From: Anaerolineae bacterium
GTDB lineage: Bacteria > Chloroflexota > Anaerolineae > 4572-78 > J111
Assembly: GCA_016926805.1 (NCBI GenBank)
Contig: JAFGNV010000181.1
Span: forward strand, 101,564 to 165,563
Direction of reading: 5' to 3'
Length of the DNA: 64,000 nucleotides
Shown here: piece after piece, positions 21,794-29,777 of the stretch
How the letters are laid out: the number at the start of each line of letters is the position of its first letter
Position numbering within the stretch: the first letter of the stretch is position 1
Program-made: the position numbers and the translations under genes
The notes under the pieces: model-generated
Seen by the model: only the letters and a program-made list of their open reading frames with translations
Told to the model about the DNA's origin: nothing
The model's database searches: none

Positions 21794-23448
21794 TCGACGT
21801 TAAGAATCGGAAGTGTTATATCCCCTAATCTGCAACTTACGTAAATAATCTTTTGGTCGTTTTCTACAGCTAGTGTCCCTTCTAAATCTAAAGCCTCAAT
21901 CAGTTGACGACGAACGTTAATATTTGTTTCTGCATAGAAAATACCTTTATCTACTTTCTGCGCAAATTGATCGATAATATCTTGGGCTTGCTCTTCAGTT
22001 AGTTCGAGTTGATTCAATTGGGTCATAAAAGCCCTCTCTTGTTTTTTTAGCGCATTAATCGCTGTTTCTAGTCCGGCAATCTTTTCTGACAACATTTCAT
22101 GGGCTACCTCACCCGATATATGGAGATCCAGAGCTCGTTTAAGTTGAGCCTTATTTTCTCCAATCGCAGTTTTTACCGTTTGTAGCCTTTCTTGTAGCAA
22201 ATTTCGCTCTCGCTCTCGTTCGGCTTGAGTTGAAGCCAAGGCCTCTTTAAGAATATTAGGATCTGTAAGTATGGACTTGAGCCATTCCCAGATAATACCA
22301 TCGACATGTTTGACGCGGAAGCTGGGTAGATCACAGGTGCTATTGCTATAGCGAAATCTGTCACTTGAAGGACAGCGATAGTATTGGTACAGTATTCCAT
22401 TATTCCACTTGGTATTACCCATAATGCTTAAGCCACATTGGCAGGTTAGACGTTTTGCCAGTAGATATTCATGTTTGATATTGCGTTTCGCGACTGATCG
22501 ATTTTCTTCAAGCCTCTGTTGCGTTATCTGCCAAGTCTCCATTGTGATTATGGGTGGAACCTCAACGGTGATACGGTGTTCCTCTGGGTTCTCGATAAGT
22601 TTTCCGTTCGAGTTTCTTCGTTTGCCAAATTGCCATTCGCCAATATAGGTTCGATTGCCCAAAATCATACGTACCGATGAGCTTGTCCAATGCCCGTAAC
22701 CATTTCGACGCTTGAATTTCTTGAGTTTTTCAGGGTCTTTGACGCGAAGATCTTTGTACGTTGGAATTTTCATCTCAGTCAATCGTTTTGCGATTAATCG
22801 GACGCCGAGTCGTTCTGGACCAGTGTACCATTCAAAAATGGCCCTGATAATGGTAGCTTCTTTCTCGCAGATCTCGAGTTTGTCTATATAACCATTACTT
22901 ATCAATTTATAGCCATAAGGTGGTTGCTGGGCTACGCTGACATGACCGGCTCGTACTTTATTCCTTCTGCCTCGAACTGACCTTTGTTTGGTTTTTTCAC
23001 GTTCGTATTGGGCTACAATACCTCGAATATGGCGTAGTAAATCACCCTCTGGGGTGTTATCGTAGCTTTCAAGAACATACTCTATTCTTACGTCGAATTT
23101 TTCAAGATCTTTTTCCAACCAAAGCAATTTGCCCAAATCTCGACTGAATCGATCTACTTCTCGGATGACAACAACATCAATCTCTTTGTTTTTGGCTAAC
23201 TCTAGAAGATGTTCGAGACCTGGTAAATTCCAATTAGCTCCGCTAACTCCCTCTTCTTTGATTTCGGCAACAACCTCATAATCTTGTTGCTTACAATACT
23301 CACGCCCCATTACAATTTGGCCTTCGAGATTCCGCCCTTCATTTTTTTGATCATCATAAGAGGTACGTGCGTATAGAGCCGCACGGTCTTTGATAACATA
23401 TTTTGTTGATTCATCTACACTGTTTTGACTGTTATTTTGCTGTGACAT
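21700..23448 (-). CDS. Large serine recombinase (integrase)
   Basis: This 582-aa site-specific recombinase has the catalytic serine in ALYARTSYDD (about residue 30) and REVDRFSRDLGKLLW of the resolvase core (20-160). A Recombinase domain follows (about 185-300, PPYGYKLI, GHWTSSSVRMILGN), then a zinc ribbon (CQCGLSIMGNTKWNN ... CPSS, about 340-370) and a long coiled-coil (about 410-500). The last 25 residues (TTAPKPSAATGG...) look unlike a family C-terminus and overlap the neighbouring ORF, so the recombinase probably borrows its stop codon from flanking DNA. It is AT-richer than its left neighbours, consistent with transfer. It should integrate and excise the element to its right. Confidence 0.93.
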   Translation of the reverse strand: MSQQNNSQNSVDESTKYVIKDRAALYARTSYDDQKNEGRNLEGQIVMGREYCKQQDYEVVAEIKEEGVSGANWNLPGLEHLLELAKNKEIDVVVIREVDRFSRDLGKLLWLEKDLEKFDVRIEYVLESYDNTPEGDLLRHIRGIVAQYEREKTKQRSVRGRRNKVRAGHVSVAQQPPYGYKLISNGYIDKLEICEKEATIIRAIFEWYTGPERLGVRLIAKRLTEMKIPTYKDLRVKDPEKLKKFKRRNGYGHWTSSSVRMILGNRTYIGEWQFGKRRNSNGKLIENPEEHRITVEVPPIITMETWQITQQRLEENRSVAKRNIKHEYLLAKRLTCQCGLSIMGNTKWNNGILYQYYRCPSSDRFRYSNSTCDLPSFRVKHVDGIIWEWLKSILTDPNILKEALASTQAERERERNLLQERLQTVKTAIGENKAQLKRALDLHISGEVAHEMLSEKIAGLETAINALKKQERAFMTQLNQLELTEEQAQDIIDQFAQKVDKGIFYAETNINVRRQLIEALDLEGTLAVENDQKIIYVSCRLGDITLPILNVDWQILNTTAPKPSAATGGPFTTTPTSKATNC

Positions 23449-23463
23449 TTTGCTGTTCTCCTA

Positions 23464-23517
23464 TGTACCGTGTATGTGTACCGGGTACTTGCCAAAATAC
23501 GCCGAGTACACGGTACA
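23464..23517. promoter_or_regulatory. Cluster of TGTACCG inverted and direct repeats upstream of the recombinase
   Basis: In the 72-base gap before the recombinase start lie TGTACCGTGTA (23464-23474), TGTACCGGGTAC (23477-23488) and TACACGGTACA (23507-23517). The third is the exact reverse complement of the first. The position fits an operator controlling integrase expression, or recombinase or DNA-processing sites. No regulator is proven. Confidence 0.55.
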
Positions 23518-23520
23518 CGC

Positions 23521-24720
23521 TTAACTAAATTGAGCGATCACCTGCTTAATCTTCTCAGTTTGTTTGCCACCCGTATGGCCCCACACCTGCCGGGCTATTT
23601 CGTTGAAACTTTCGCCTTGTTGGTATAGGCGCATGATGTGGGCCTCTATTACCGTTGGCTGCGGCTCAAGGTCTTCTTCGGTAAAGGTCATCCTGTCAAT
23701 GTCAATCGTTGGAGAAATATGACTCGCGAACGGACCGGGTAAGATAGCCGGTCTTTCTCCATTCCCCGTATCCAGGGTGGCCCGTCGCTGCCCGTTAACG
23801 TTGGACAATCTGACCACCGCAAAGCCGTCTTTCAGGTCGTACTCACCCTCCAGGCCAAGCGGTTTGGCCCGGTCGCTATGGGTGGCGACGAACACGCTGA
23901 AGGCGGCTTTCCGACTTTCGGTGAGGAGGGCTTTGATGGCTTCGCTGGCGTTTCTGATATTGAAGACAATGGCTCGCCATTCGTCAATGAGAATGGTGAT
24001 TGGGGGATGAGCCATTTCGGCCACCGTGCCTCTGCCGATTTCATCGTAACGTTTGGTCATCAAGCCAACCAGAGCATTCAGAGCATGGTCAATCTTAACG
24101 TAATCACGCCCCGTGCCGACCACTATGCAGCCTTCCGGCCATTTGTGGGGGTAAGCATGCGGGTCGATGACAATCACTCGGGAGGTGTGGAGTTTGCGAC
24201 TGACCAGCCATTGTAAGAGGGTAGTTTTGCCGCTGTCACTCGCCCCAACGATCAAGCAGCGTTGCACCGAATTAAGAACGGCCAACAAATCAACCTGGGT
24301 TTGGGCCGGTAGTAATTCAATCGGTTTATTCGGTACCCGGTGTGGGGTGTTGAATAATTGCCACTGTTGAAACTCTAGTTCACTGGGTTCCCGGTATTGC
24401 CCATTGCTGAACGTTCTTGCTTCCAGATGCATCACACGCCAAACGGCTCGCTGATCGGTGTCACGGACAAAAACCTGATTGCCCGCAGTGACAGTTAGCA
24501 CGTGCGCCTGTTTTTCCGCTTCAATTCGACGAGCGCGGAACAGTCTTATTCGTTCCAATAGATACCAGGTCAACAAAATAACGATCAACAGAAAAGTAAT
24601 AATCAGCAATCCAGCGATGGTGTAACCTGCTACAACGATGACCTGTTTGAGTTCATCGTAGAAGATAGCGGTCAGGATGAAGGTGAGCAGGGCTAATGTA
24701 ATGATGATGTGCTTCTTCAT
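23521..24720 (-). CDS. FtsK/TraB-like DNA translocase ATPase with two membrane helices
   Basis: This 399-aa protein has two N-terminal transmembrane segments (about 5-50, IITLALLTFILTAIF and AGLLIITFLLIVILLTWYLL). A P-loop ATPase follows, with Walker A VGASDSGKTTLLQWLV near residue 160, Walker B ITILIDEW and VFVATHSDRAKPLG. The C-terminal segment (NEIARQVWGHTGGKQTEKIKQVIAQ) looks like a small winged-helix or gamma-like DNA-reading domain. This is the layout of FtsK/TraB-type pumps that move double-stranded DNA in actinomycete-type integrative elements. It ends just before the recombinase operator cluster and overlaps the next upstream gene by four bases. Confidence 0.8.
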   Translation of the reverse strand: MKKHIIITLALLTFILTAIFYDELKQVIVVAGYTIAGLLIITFLLIVILLTWYLLERIRLFRARRIEAEKQAHVLTVTAGNQVFVRDTDQRAVWRVMHLEARTFSNGQYREPSELEFQQWQLFNTPHRVPNKPIELLPAQTQVDLLAVLNSVQRCLIVGASDSGKTTLLQWLVSRKLHTSRVIVIDPHAYPHKWPEGCIVVGTGRDYVKIDHALNALVGLMTKRYDEIGRGTVAEMAHPPITILIDEWRAIVFNIRNASEAIKALLTESRKAAFSVFVATHSDRAKPLGLEGEYDLKDGFAVVRLSNVNGQRRATLDTGNGERPAILPGPFASHISPTIDIDRMTFTEEDLEPQPTVIEAHIMRLYQQGESFNEIARQVWGHTGGKQTEKIKQVIAQFS

Positions 24721-24974
24721 AGTTTCACCCCCAGGCCATAGGCCATTGAAAACAGCCCAATTTGCAGCACTTTACCGGTGAAAATGACAGCAACCTGGAC
24801 ATCACGTCGCAGCATAACCCACTCGTATCTAAGTCGAGAAACAACCTGATTTAATCGAGAGATGAAGGCAAAGAATTTGGTGATGAGCCTAATGGAAAAG
24901 GCCAAACCACCAGTGTCATCCTTGACAATCAGGTACATTGTTAGTGTTGTTTGGTGTGTCAATTGACGCATCAT
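24717..24974 (-). CDS. Small hydrophobic protein of the element backbone
   Basis: About 85 aa with two moderately hydrophobic stretches (LAFSIRLITKFFAFISRL and VAVIFTGKVLQIGLFSMAYGL). The start overlaps the stop of the upstream DUF2637-type gene (ATGA), with GGAGGT seven bases before, so I begin at MMRQLTHQ rather than the longer ORF start. It also overlaps the FtsK-like gene by four bases. The tight coupling suggests a transfer or membrane accessory. No family recognised. Confidence 0.6.
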   Translation of the reverse strand: MMRQLTHQTTLTMYLIVKDDTGGLAFSIRLITKFFAFISRLNQVVSRLRYEWVMLRRDVQVAVIFTGKVLQIGLFSMAYGLGVKL

Positions 24975-25798
24975 TGGACAACCTCCCAACCGTCACCATT
25001 CTTGTAGATGACGCCTTCTTTACACAGTGCGTTCAGATCGTTGTACACTGTGGTCCGGCTGGTGTTCAACCGTTCAGCCAGAGCTGACGGCCCGACCTGT
25101 TCTTCTGAACGCAAGATGTCCACCAGGGCTTGCCGCCGTTGTTCAATGGTTACGGCGTCTTGTTCAGCTTTGATGCCCTGGGCGTGTACAATACTGCTGG
25201 ATTGCACACGTTCAGCAGTGGCTATTTCCTGCTGGAGTTGGGACAGAGTCGTTTTCGCCTGTTCAATCTGGGTGTTCAATTGATTTGCTTCTGCCGTCAA
25301 GGTGTCAAGCTCTTGCTGTTTATTCTCAACAAGCCTGTCAAGCTCTTGACGTTGTGTGTTCAACCGGAGAATGCTTTGAACCAGATTTGAACGTTTAACC
25401 GCGTGTTTGATTTGTCCGAGAAATGTTTCGAAGCTAAGCAACAAAAATAAACTGGGCATGGCCGACATGACTTGACTGATCAGTACGGGTTCGGCGTGCA
25501 GCACGTTGAATGTACCGGCCAGCAATGATGAGCCGATAATCAAGCACCATTGCCATCTGGTATTTTCACTATGGAGACTGCGATAGAGGGCATTGAGCGA
25601 GAAGATAATGACTCCGGCTTCAACCACCAGGGGAAATAATATCGGGATGGTGATACCATGATTGGCAGCCAGATCGGTTAGGGCGTTGAAGGAGAGGACA
25701 AAAGAAAACGAAGCCAGAAGTAAAGTGAGGATTCCGGTGAGCCATGCAATTATTTTGTTGTGGGTAGAGAGGGATTGTGATACAATAAAAGTACCCAT
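24971..25798 (-). CDS. DUF2637-like membrane protein with coiled coil and winged helix
   Basis: This 275-aa protein has about four N-terminal transmembrane helices (residues 15-125, including LLLASFSFVLSFNALTDLAANHG, which resembles DUF2637). A coiled-coil follows (about 140-205, ENKQQELDTLTAEANQLN), then a C-terminal winged-helix domain (about 215-275, LADRLN-like ALAERLNTSRTTVYNDLNALCKEG). DUF2637 proteins are common beside FtsK-like pumps in integrative conjugative elements. Here the fused DNA-binding domain could tether element DNA to the membrane. It is the head of a coupled three-gene set with the small protein and the ATPase. Confidence 0.75.
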   Translation of the reverse strand: MGTFIVSQSLSTHNKIIAWLTGILTLLLASFSFVLSFNALTDLAANHGITIPILFPLVVEAGVIIFSLNALYRSLHSENTRWQWCLIIGSSLLAGTFNVLHAEPVLISQVMSAMPSLFLLLSFETFLGQIKHAVKRSNLVQSILRLNTQRQELDRLVENKQQELDTLTAEANQLNTQIEQAKTTLSQLQQEIATAERVQSSSIVHAQGIKAEQDAVTIEQRRQALVDILRSEEQVGPSALAERLNTSRTTVYNDLNALCKEGVIYKNGDGWEVVQ

Positions 25799-25840
25799 AA
25801 CATAATATCCTTTCCTGTGCTGGGATTGGTTTTTTGTTTG

Positions 25841-25890
25841 GGTGAAAATGTCCCGTGGTAGTGACCGCTACTACGGGCATTTTTTTCACC
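25841..25890. terminator. Long imperfect hairpin between the RHH gene and the DUF2637-type gene
   Basis: GGTGAAAA and TTTTCACC flank an inner stem CCCGTGGTAG/CTACTACGGG (one G-T pair). There is a T run on the plus side and a shorter one on the minus side. It may terminate or attenuate minus-strand transcription coming from the RHH gene. Confidence 0.55.
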
Positions 25891-25893
25891 TCC

Positions 25894-26088
25894 TTATGAA
25901 TATTTTTGGATATCTTCTTCGGTTATTTTGATGCGATCATCCAACCACATCTTTGCTAGGATTCTTAAATAGACACTGGGCTTGGCCGGTTTACTCTTAT
26001 TGCGTAGTTCATCAAGTAAATCCGGCTCCAACCGTAAACTGGTTGTTACCATTCGCTGACCCCTTTCTTGAGATTGTTTATTAGCCAT
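25894..26088 (-). CDS. Ribbon-helix-helix DNA-binding protein
   Basis: This 64-aa protein has the RHH pattern TTSLRLEPDLLDELRNKSKPAKPSVYLR, with the strand TTSLRLE and two following helices. Such proteins are dimeric repressors, or nicking/partition accessory factors, in mobile elements. An internal ATG at 26052 (MVTTSLRL) has AAAGGGG seven bases upstream and gives the usual short RHH length, so the true start may be there. Its promoter region is packed with ATTGC boxes, suggesting autoregulation. Confidence 0.75.
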   Translation of the reverse strand: MANKQSQERGQRMVTTSLRLEPDLLDELRNKSKPAKPSVYLRILAKMWLDDRIKITEEDIQKYS

Positions 26089-26098
26089 AGTGTCTGCA

Positions 26099-26127
26099 AT
26101 TATAGCATTGCATTGCGTTTATTGCAA
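26099..26127 (-). promoter_or_regulatory. Promoter and ATTGC-box operator of the RHH gene
   Basis: On the minus strand TTGCAA and TATAAT are separated by 17 bases. The region 26095-26142 repeats ATTGC/GCAAT at least five times in both orientations, including an ATTGCGT/GACGCAAT pair. This fits autorepression by the adjacent RHH protein. The remaining roughly 100 bases before the next gene show nothing I recognise. Confidence 0.65.
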
Positions 26128-26242
26128 ATATCAAGACGCAATACAAGCCTGACTCCGAAAGAATATCCAAGCACAGATTGATAGTTTTGTCCCTCTCTGG
26201 TAAAACAATTTCTGAATTTACGATTTTTGCATAAATCTCCTG

Positions 26243-26470
26243 TCATTTATTCGATAGATACGGCTGATCGCCTACTATGCTCTCTTCCTGTTTGACCCCA
26301 GAGCCATTAAGCTTTGGCCGACCTGCCTGACCTATTTTAACTAGCGTAGATTCCTGACCAGTATTGTTTTCAGTAGTTTGCTCCTCAGCTTCCTCTGCCA
26401 GACTAAGCAACAGTGAATAACATTGCCATAACCGGTGGCGAACATCCGGTGATAGATTATTTTGACTCAT
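26243..26470 (-). CDS. Small element protein of unknown function
   Basis: This 75-aa protein (LSPDVRHRLWQCYSLLLSLAEEAEEQT followed by a low-complexity tail) has AAAGGA eight bases before its ATG. The N-terminal half is predicted helical. No family is recognised. Its place between regulator and replication genes suggests an element accessory function. Confidence 0.5.
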   Translation of the reverse strand: MSQNNLSPDVRHRLWQCYSLLLSLAEEAEEQTTENNTGQESTLVKIGQAGRPKLNGSGVKQEESIVGDQPYLSNK

Positions 26471-26627
26471 TTGAATAATCCTTTCTTCATTTGATTTGTT
26501 GAGATGATCGCCACTATTCGTTGGCTGGGGTGCTGGTCAGGTATGATGAAATTGTAAAGGTACGAAATTTCTTGGTGTTCAGGTTTGTCCAGGTAACTGA
26601 TAGTGACGAAAATCGGTCAACTTATTC

Positions 26628-26951
26628 TCATGATAACCACTTGTGCGGATTACAAATCGTGACCATACAATCTGCTGCGGGGATAGGAACCCCACGTTCT
26701 TCCAAATCCAGTTTGACCTGCCCCAGGGAGAGATTGAACTTGGTCGCCAGATAATGGATAAGGCGCTGATATTGGTGGGGGTGTAACAAGTCCAGGTCAA
26801 GATAAAAAACGGGATTCAAATCATCAACATCCGCTGGCGCGGGTAGCTCCGGTTTGAACGATTTGACGTGGAATTTGGTAGTACCCAATGCCTCCAACCA
26901 CTCCAACCGTCGCTCTGGATTGTTAATGGTGACGGTGAAATCTTTACCCAT
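26628..26951 (-). CDS. Hypothetical element protein
   Basis: This 107-aa protein begins MGKDFTVTINNPERRLEWLEALGT, with AAAGGAGT before the ATG. It contains LHPHQYQRLIHYLATKFNLSLGQVKLDLEERGVPIP, which reads like a compact alpha/beta or helical fold. No catalytic motif is seen. It lies downstream of the rep-like gene on the same strand, separated by the hairpin pair and inverted repeat described below. Confidence 0.6.
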   Translation of the reverse strand: MGKDFTVTINNPERRLEWLEALGTTKFHVKSFKPELPAPADVDDLNPVFYLDLDLLHPHQYQRLIHYLATKFNLSLGQVKLDLEERGVPIPAADCMVTICNPHKWLS

Positions 26952-26983
26952 TTTTGCGACTCCTTTGCAGTTGCAACAACTAT

Positions 26984-27061
26984 GGGAGAAGCCGCTTTCC
27001 CGGCTTCTCCTCGGAGAAACCCCAGTCAGATCACCTGCCAGGATTCTTTCTGGGGTTTCTC
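26984..27061. repeat. Paired-hairpin repeat, copy A
   Basis: Two adjacent hairpins: GGAGAAGCCG/CGGCTTCTCC (26984-27010) and GGAGAAACCCCAG/CTGGGGTTTCTC (27013-27061). The same two-stem motif recurs at 29397-29539 and 38768-38832. Confidence 0.75.
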
Positions 27062-27075
27062 ACCACATGATCACC

Positions 27076-27154
27076 ATATCGGCATGTCGAGACATCGGTC
27101 GTTTTTATGACCCCCGCCTCACATGCCTGTTAAAATGTACCGACATGCCGATAT
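27076..27154. repeat. Perfect 14-bp inverted repeat next to the rep-like gene
   Basis: ATATCGGCATGTCG (27076-27089) and its exact complement CGACATGCCGATAT (27141-27154) flank a 51-base loop. The flanking CACATGA bases extend the symmetry, and ATGTCGAGACAT nests inside the left arm. It sits directly after the RepA-like stop codon, so an origin, resolution site or terminator is possible. Confidence 0.6.
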
Positions 27155-27167
27155 CCGATGTCATGTG

Positions 27168-28655
27168 TTAAGAAATCTCCCGTAATGTCCAGCGATTGCC
27201 CTTGCGACGCGGCCCGACCGTATCTACAATCTGGGGACACTGCTGGCGCGCCCGTTGTAGAATATTTTCCTTGAACCTGGCTTCACCTGCCCGAGCTTTG
27301 AGATCGCGATAGCTGAGTGGACCGGCCTGCAATGTCTCCACCAGCCAGACCGCACATTGACTCACCGATGATGTCGGATTTTCTTCTAGCTCTGCTTCAT
27401 CGTCATCAGTCTGACCGACCAAGGCCCACTTGTTGCCAAAACGTTTGGGGCCGATGGTGTCTACGAGTTTATCGCCCAGAAATTGGCGGGCTTCGATCAA
27501 CACCCAGTAACGAAAATCCTCACGGGCGGCGAGGTCTTGGATTTCGGTGAAGGGGAGCGGGCCGCGCTCTTCCAGCAGATCAACCAACCAGGCCGCGCAG
27601 CGTTCGGTCAGTGTTTCCGGGTAGCGTTCAAATAGCTGAATGGGACCGTAAGAAAGCACGGCTACGTCGGGGTTGGTAGGCGAGTCCTGATACTGCACCG
27701 ACAACGGTTTGGGGTATTTGCCCCGGTTCTTCTTTAGCACTTTGAGTTGTCGCGGCCCGTTCAAATCCTCTTCCGGCCCGGTGCGGATGATGTCGATGCT
27801 CAAGATGCTGCGTGCCATAGCTACCAAGTGACCCGATCCCCGCAGGTCGTGCATGGTGACCGGTTGGGTAACGCCTTTGTTGGGCTTGCGCAGGTGGTGG
27901 ATCAACAACAAAGCCACATCAAACGCCCCGGCCAATTCGATAAAAAAGCCCAGCACCTCCCGTAAATCCTCGATGTTGTTTTCGCCTCTGGAGTTGACCG
28001 AGGAGAGAGAGTCGACAATGACCATATCAGGTCGCAGGTCGTAACACATATCAATCAAGGGGTCTTGGTATTCCGGGCGGGACATATCAATCAAATCACG
28101 GGGTGGCCGCCGGATGGGGTAGAACTTGCCCAAGTCCATCCCCCAGACCGTGGCCCGTTCGTAAATGTCGGGTAGGAAATCTTCGGCATCCACGTAAACC
28201 ACTTTCCCACTTTGCCAATCAAATTCAGCCTCATCTGGGGCCGGTAACTGGCTGATCACCCGCCTCGCCAAATCCAAAGCCAGGTAGGTTTTGCCGACGC
28301 CGGGCCAGGCTGCTAACAAGGTCAGCAAACCGCGCGGGATCCAGGCCGGCCAGAACCAGGTGGTTTGGGGCAAGTCCGGTCCAATCTCTTGCAGGGTGGC
28401 GTATTTGGCGCGGTAGCCCGGTTCGGCCACCAGCACCGCATCAATAATCCCGGTCAACTTCTCGTCGCTTTCACTCAGCTTCAAACGATAGAGTTCCTGC
28501 TGAATATCGTGCCGGTTGTAGTCGTGTTCCAGACAATCCTGGATTTCCTGCCACAGCCGGCGATAGGGCTTGGACAACGCGGCGTAATCCAACTCCGGCG
28601 TCAGGCCGTGGAGCAAATCAACAATGGCTTGCTGCTGGCGGCGTTCGGTCAGCAT
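27168..28655 (-). CDS. RepA-like AAA/RecA-fold ATPase with tandem winged helices
   Basis: This 495-aa protein has an AAA_25/RepA hexameric helicase-like core. Walker A is AAWPGVGKTYLALDLARR (about residue 115), Walker B is PDMVIVDSLSSVNS, and the sensor region is ALLLIHHLRKPNKG followed by LRGSGHLVAMARSIL. Two similar C-terminal units (CAAWLVDLLEERGPLPFTEIQDLAA and CAVWLVETLQAGPLSYRDLKARA) look like duplicated winged-helix domains. Such proteins unwind replication origins of plasmids and integrative elements. The inverted repeat and hairpin pair just downstream are candidate sites. It is divergent from the Xre gene. Confidence 0.8.
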   Translation of the reverse strand: MLTERRQQQAIVDLLHGLTPELDYAALSKPYRRLWQEIQDCLEHDYNRHDIQQELYRLKLSESDEKLTGIIDAVLVAEPGYRAKYATLQEIGPDLPQTTWFWPAWIPRGLLTLLAAWPGVGKTYLALDLARRVISQLPAPDEAEFDWQSGKVVYVDAEDFLPDIYERATVWGMDLGKFYPIRRPPRDLIDMSRPEYQDPLIDMCYDLRPDMVIVDSLSSVNSRGENNIEDLREVLGFFIELAGAFDVALLLIHHLRKPNKGVTQPVTMHDLRGSGHLVAMARSILSIDIIRTGPEEDLNGPRQLKVLKKNRGKYPKPLSVQYQDSPTNPDVAVLSYGPIQLFERYPETLTERCAAWLVDLLEERGPLPFTEIQDLAAREDFRYWVLIEARQFLGDKLVDTIGPKRFGNKWALVGQTDDDEAELEENPTSSVSQCAVWLVETLQAGPLSYRDLKARAGEARFKENILQRARQQCPQIVDTVGPRRKGNRWTLREIS

Positions 28656-28806
28656 AGGTTTTCCTCATTTGGTGTGATATTTATATTTACCTTATACGTT
28701 ACAATAGATGTCATTTTGATTTAAAAAAAGAGATTGAACGATACTCCGGTTTACAAACGATGTATATTTTTAATGTCAGACAGTTTCTTTTTTGCGCCAC
28801 TTCGAT

Positions 28807-28812
28807 TATAAT
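28807..28812 (+). promoter_or_regulatory. -10 element immediately before the Xre start codon
   Basis: TATAAT ends only seven bases before ATG 28820, so transcription would begin at or next to the start codon. The matching -35 (TTTCTT, 17 bases upstream) is weak. The spacing argues for a leaderless mRNA. Confidence 0.45.
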
Positions 28813-28819
28813 ATCGGGT

Positions 28820-29164
28820 ATGAGCGCACTGGCAAAACAAATCGGTAACCGCATCAAGACCGCCCGATTGGCGGCGGAATTAACCCAGGAAGAGGTGGCC
28901 GCGCCGTTGGGCATTGGGCGGGCGGCGTATTCTAACATTGAGAATGGGCACAGCCTGGTTACCGTTGATCATTTACTCAAACTCCCCGCAATTCTGCACA
29001 AACCGGTCACGCATTTTCTGGGCATCGAGACCGAAAATCTGACCCCGGCAGAAGCCGAATGGCTGGAACTGTATCGCATCCTGCCCGCCGACGCCAAAGC
29101 GCTGGTACTGGGTTTTGTGCAGGTGGCCGCGCAGCAGGCCCGTGAGCGCGCGCAAGAACGCTGA
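28820..29164 (+). CDS. Xre-family transcriptional regulator
   Basis: This 114-aa protein has an N-terminal HTH_3 domain (residues 5-65: IGNRIKTARLAAELTQEEVAAPLGIGRAAYSNIENG) and a short C-terminal helical region (LTPAEAEWLELYRILPADAKALVLG). I start it at MSALAKQIG because the longer ORF would run through the -10 element. It is divergent from the RepA-like gene and probably controls it, as a phage-like or element-like immunity repressor. No metallopeptidase partner follows. Confidence 0.8.
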   Translation: MSALAKQIGNRIKTARLAAELTQEEVAAPLGIGRAAYSNIENGHSLVTVDHLLKLPAILHKPVTHFLGIETENLTPAEAEWLELYRILPADAKALVLGFVQVAAQQARERAQER

Positions 29165-29168
29165 CCCT

Positions 29169-29336
29169 TCACTGCCCTCTCTCCAATTTCTCCAGCAGCC
29201 GCCGGGCTTGATTAAGCATCTGTTCCAACAGCGGAATCCAATACCGCTTGAGCAGGTCAATGAAATGTTCCCGGTCCTCGCCATCGGTAAAGGAGATGGA
29301 TTGGGTGCTGAAAAAATCTTTCTTCTTTCTGGCCAC
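29169..29336 (-). CDS. Small basic/helical protein missed by the ORF track
   Basis: A GTG-initiated ORF of 55 codons (begins MARKKKDFFSTQ, ends RLLEKLERGQ) lies on the minus strand just after the convergent Xre gene. It has GAGGGG upstream of the GTG and a composition like a real small protein: a basic start, an acidic middle (FTDGEDREHFIDLL) and an amphipathic helix (LLEQMLNQARRLLEKL). Other frames here are shadow-like. I do not recognise it. It could be an element-encoded regulator or antitoxin-like helix, which is inference only. Confidence 0.4.
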   Translation of the reverse strand: MARKKKDFFSTQSISFTDGEDREHFIDLLKRYWIPLLEQMLNQARRLLEKLERGQ

Positions 29337-29396
29337 GCGTATTGCCCCTCAATAACCTCTGCCATTACTGTGACTGATGTTAAATTTCAATATTGT

Positions 29397-29539
29397 GAGA
29401 AACCCCGGAAAAAATTTCTGGGACTTCCGAACGCTCTAACCGGGGTTTCTCCAAGGAGAAGCCGATCAAATCACTTGATGGACAAAAGCCGTTGTCCTTC
29501 ATCCTCTTGATAAATCAGTGTCGCTTTCTCGGCTTCTCC
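29397..29539. repeat. Paired-hairpin repeat, copy B
   Basis: GAGAAACCCCGG (29397-29408) pairs with CCGGGGTTTCTC (29440-29451). GGAGAAGCCGA (29455-29465) pairs with TCGGCTTCTCC (29529-29539). Same stems as copies A and C, but in the opposite order to copy A and with longer loops. Apart from this repeat and the promoter at 29749, the gap 29337-29914 shows nothing else I recognise. Confidence 0.75.
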
Positions 29540-29748
29540 CGTAAGGGATGGGGTACCCCGGTTAAATAGACTGACGCAAAACGTGTGATTACCCACCCAG
29601 ATAATCGTGATGCCCAAGTATAGCACATTTGTTCTTTTTGCGCTACTTTTTTGGTGGTTAACATACTTAAAATTATTATGAATTGGCCAGATTTGAAACA
29701 AAAACGGTCATACTAACCGGCCATTTTGTTAAACTGATCCCATACCAA

Positions 29749-29777
29749 TTCACTTTTCCGCCGACTCTTGGTATAAT
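29749..29777 (+). promoter_or_regulatory. Extended -10 promoter upstream of the STAND gene
   Basis: TTCACT, a 17-base spacer and TTGGTATAAT (an extended TGnTATAAT -10). This would give a leader of roughly 130 bases before ATG 29915. Confidence 0.55.

Noticed and set aside
28973-29365. 130-aa minus-strand ORF across the Xre 3' end
   Set aside because: It overlaps the Xre gene antisense, and another frame (29169-29336) in the same stretch reads more like a protein.
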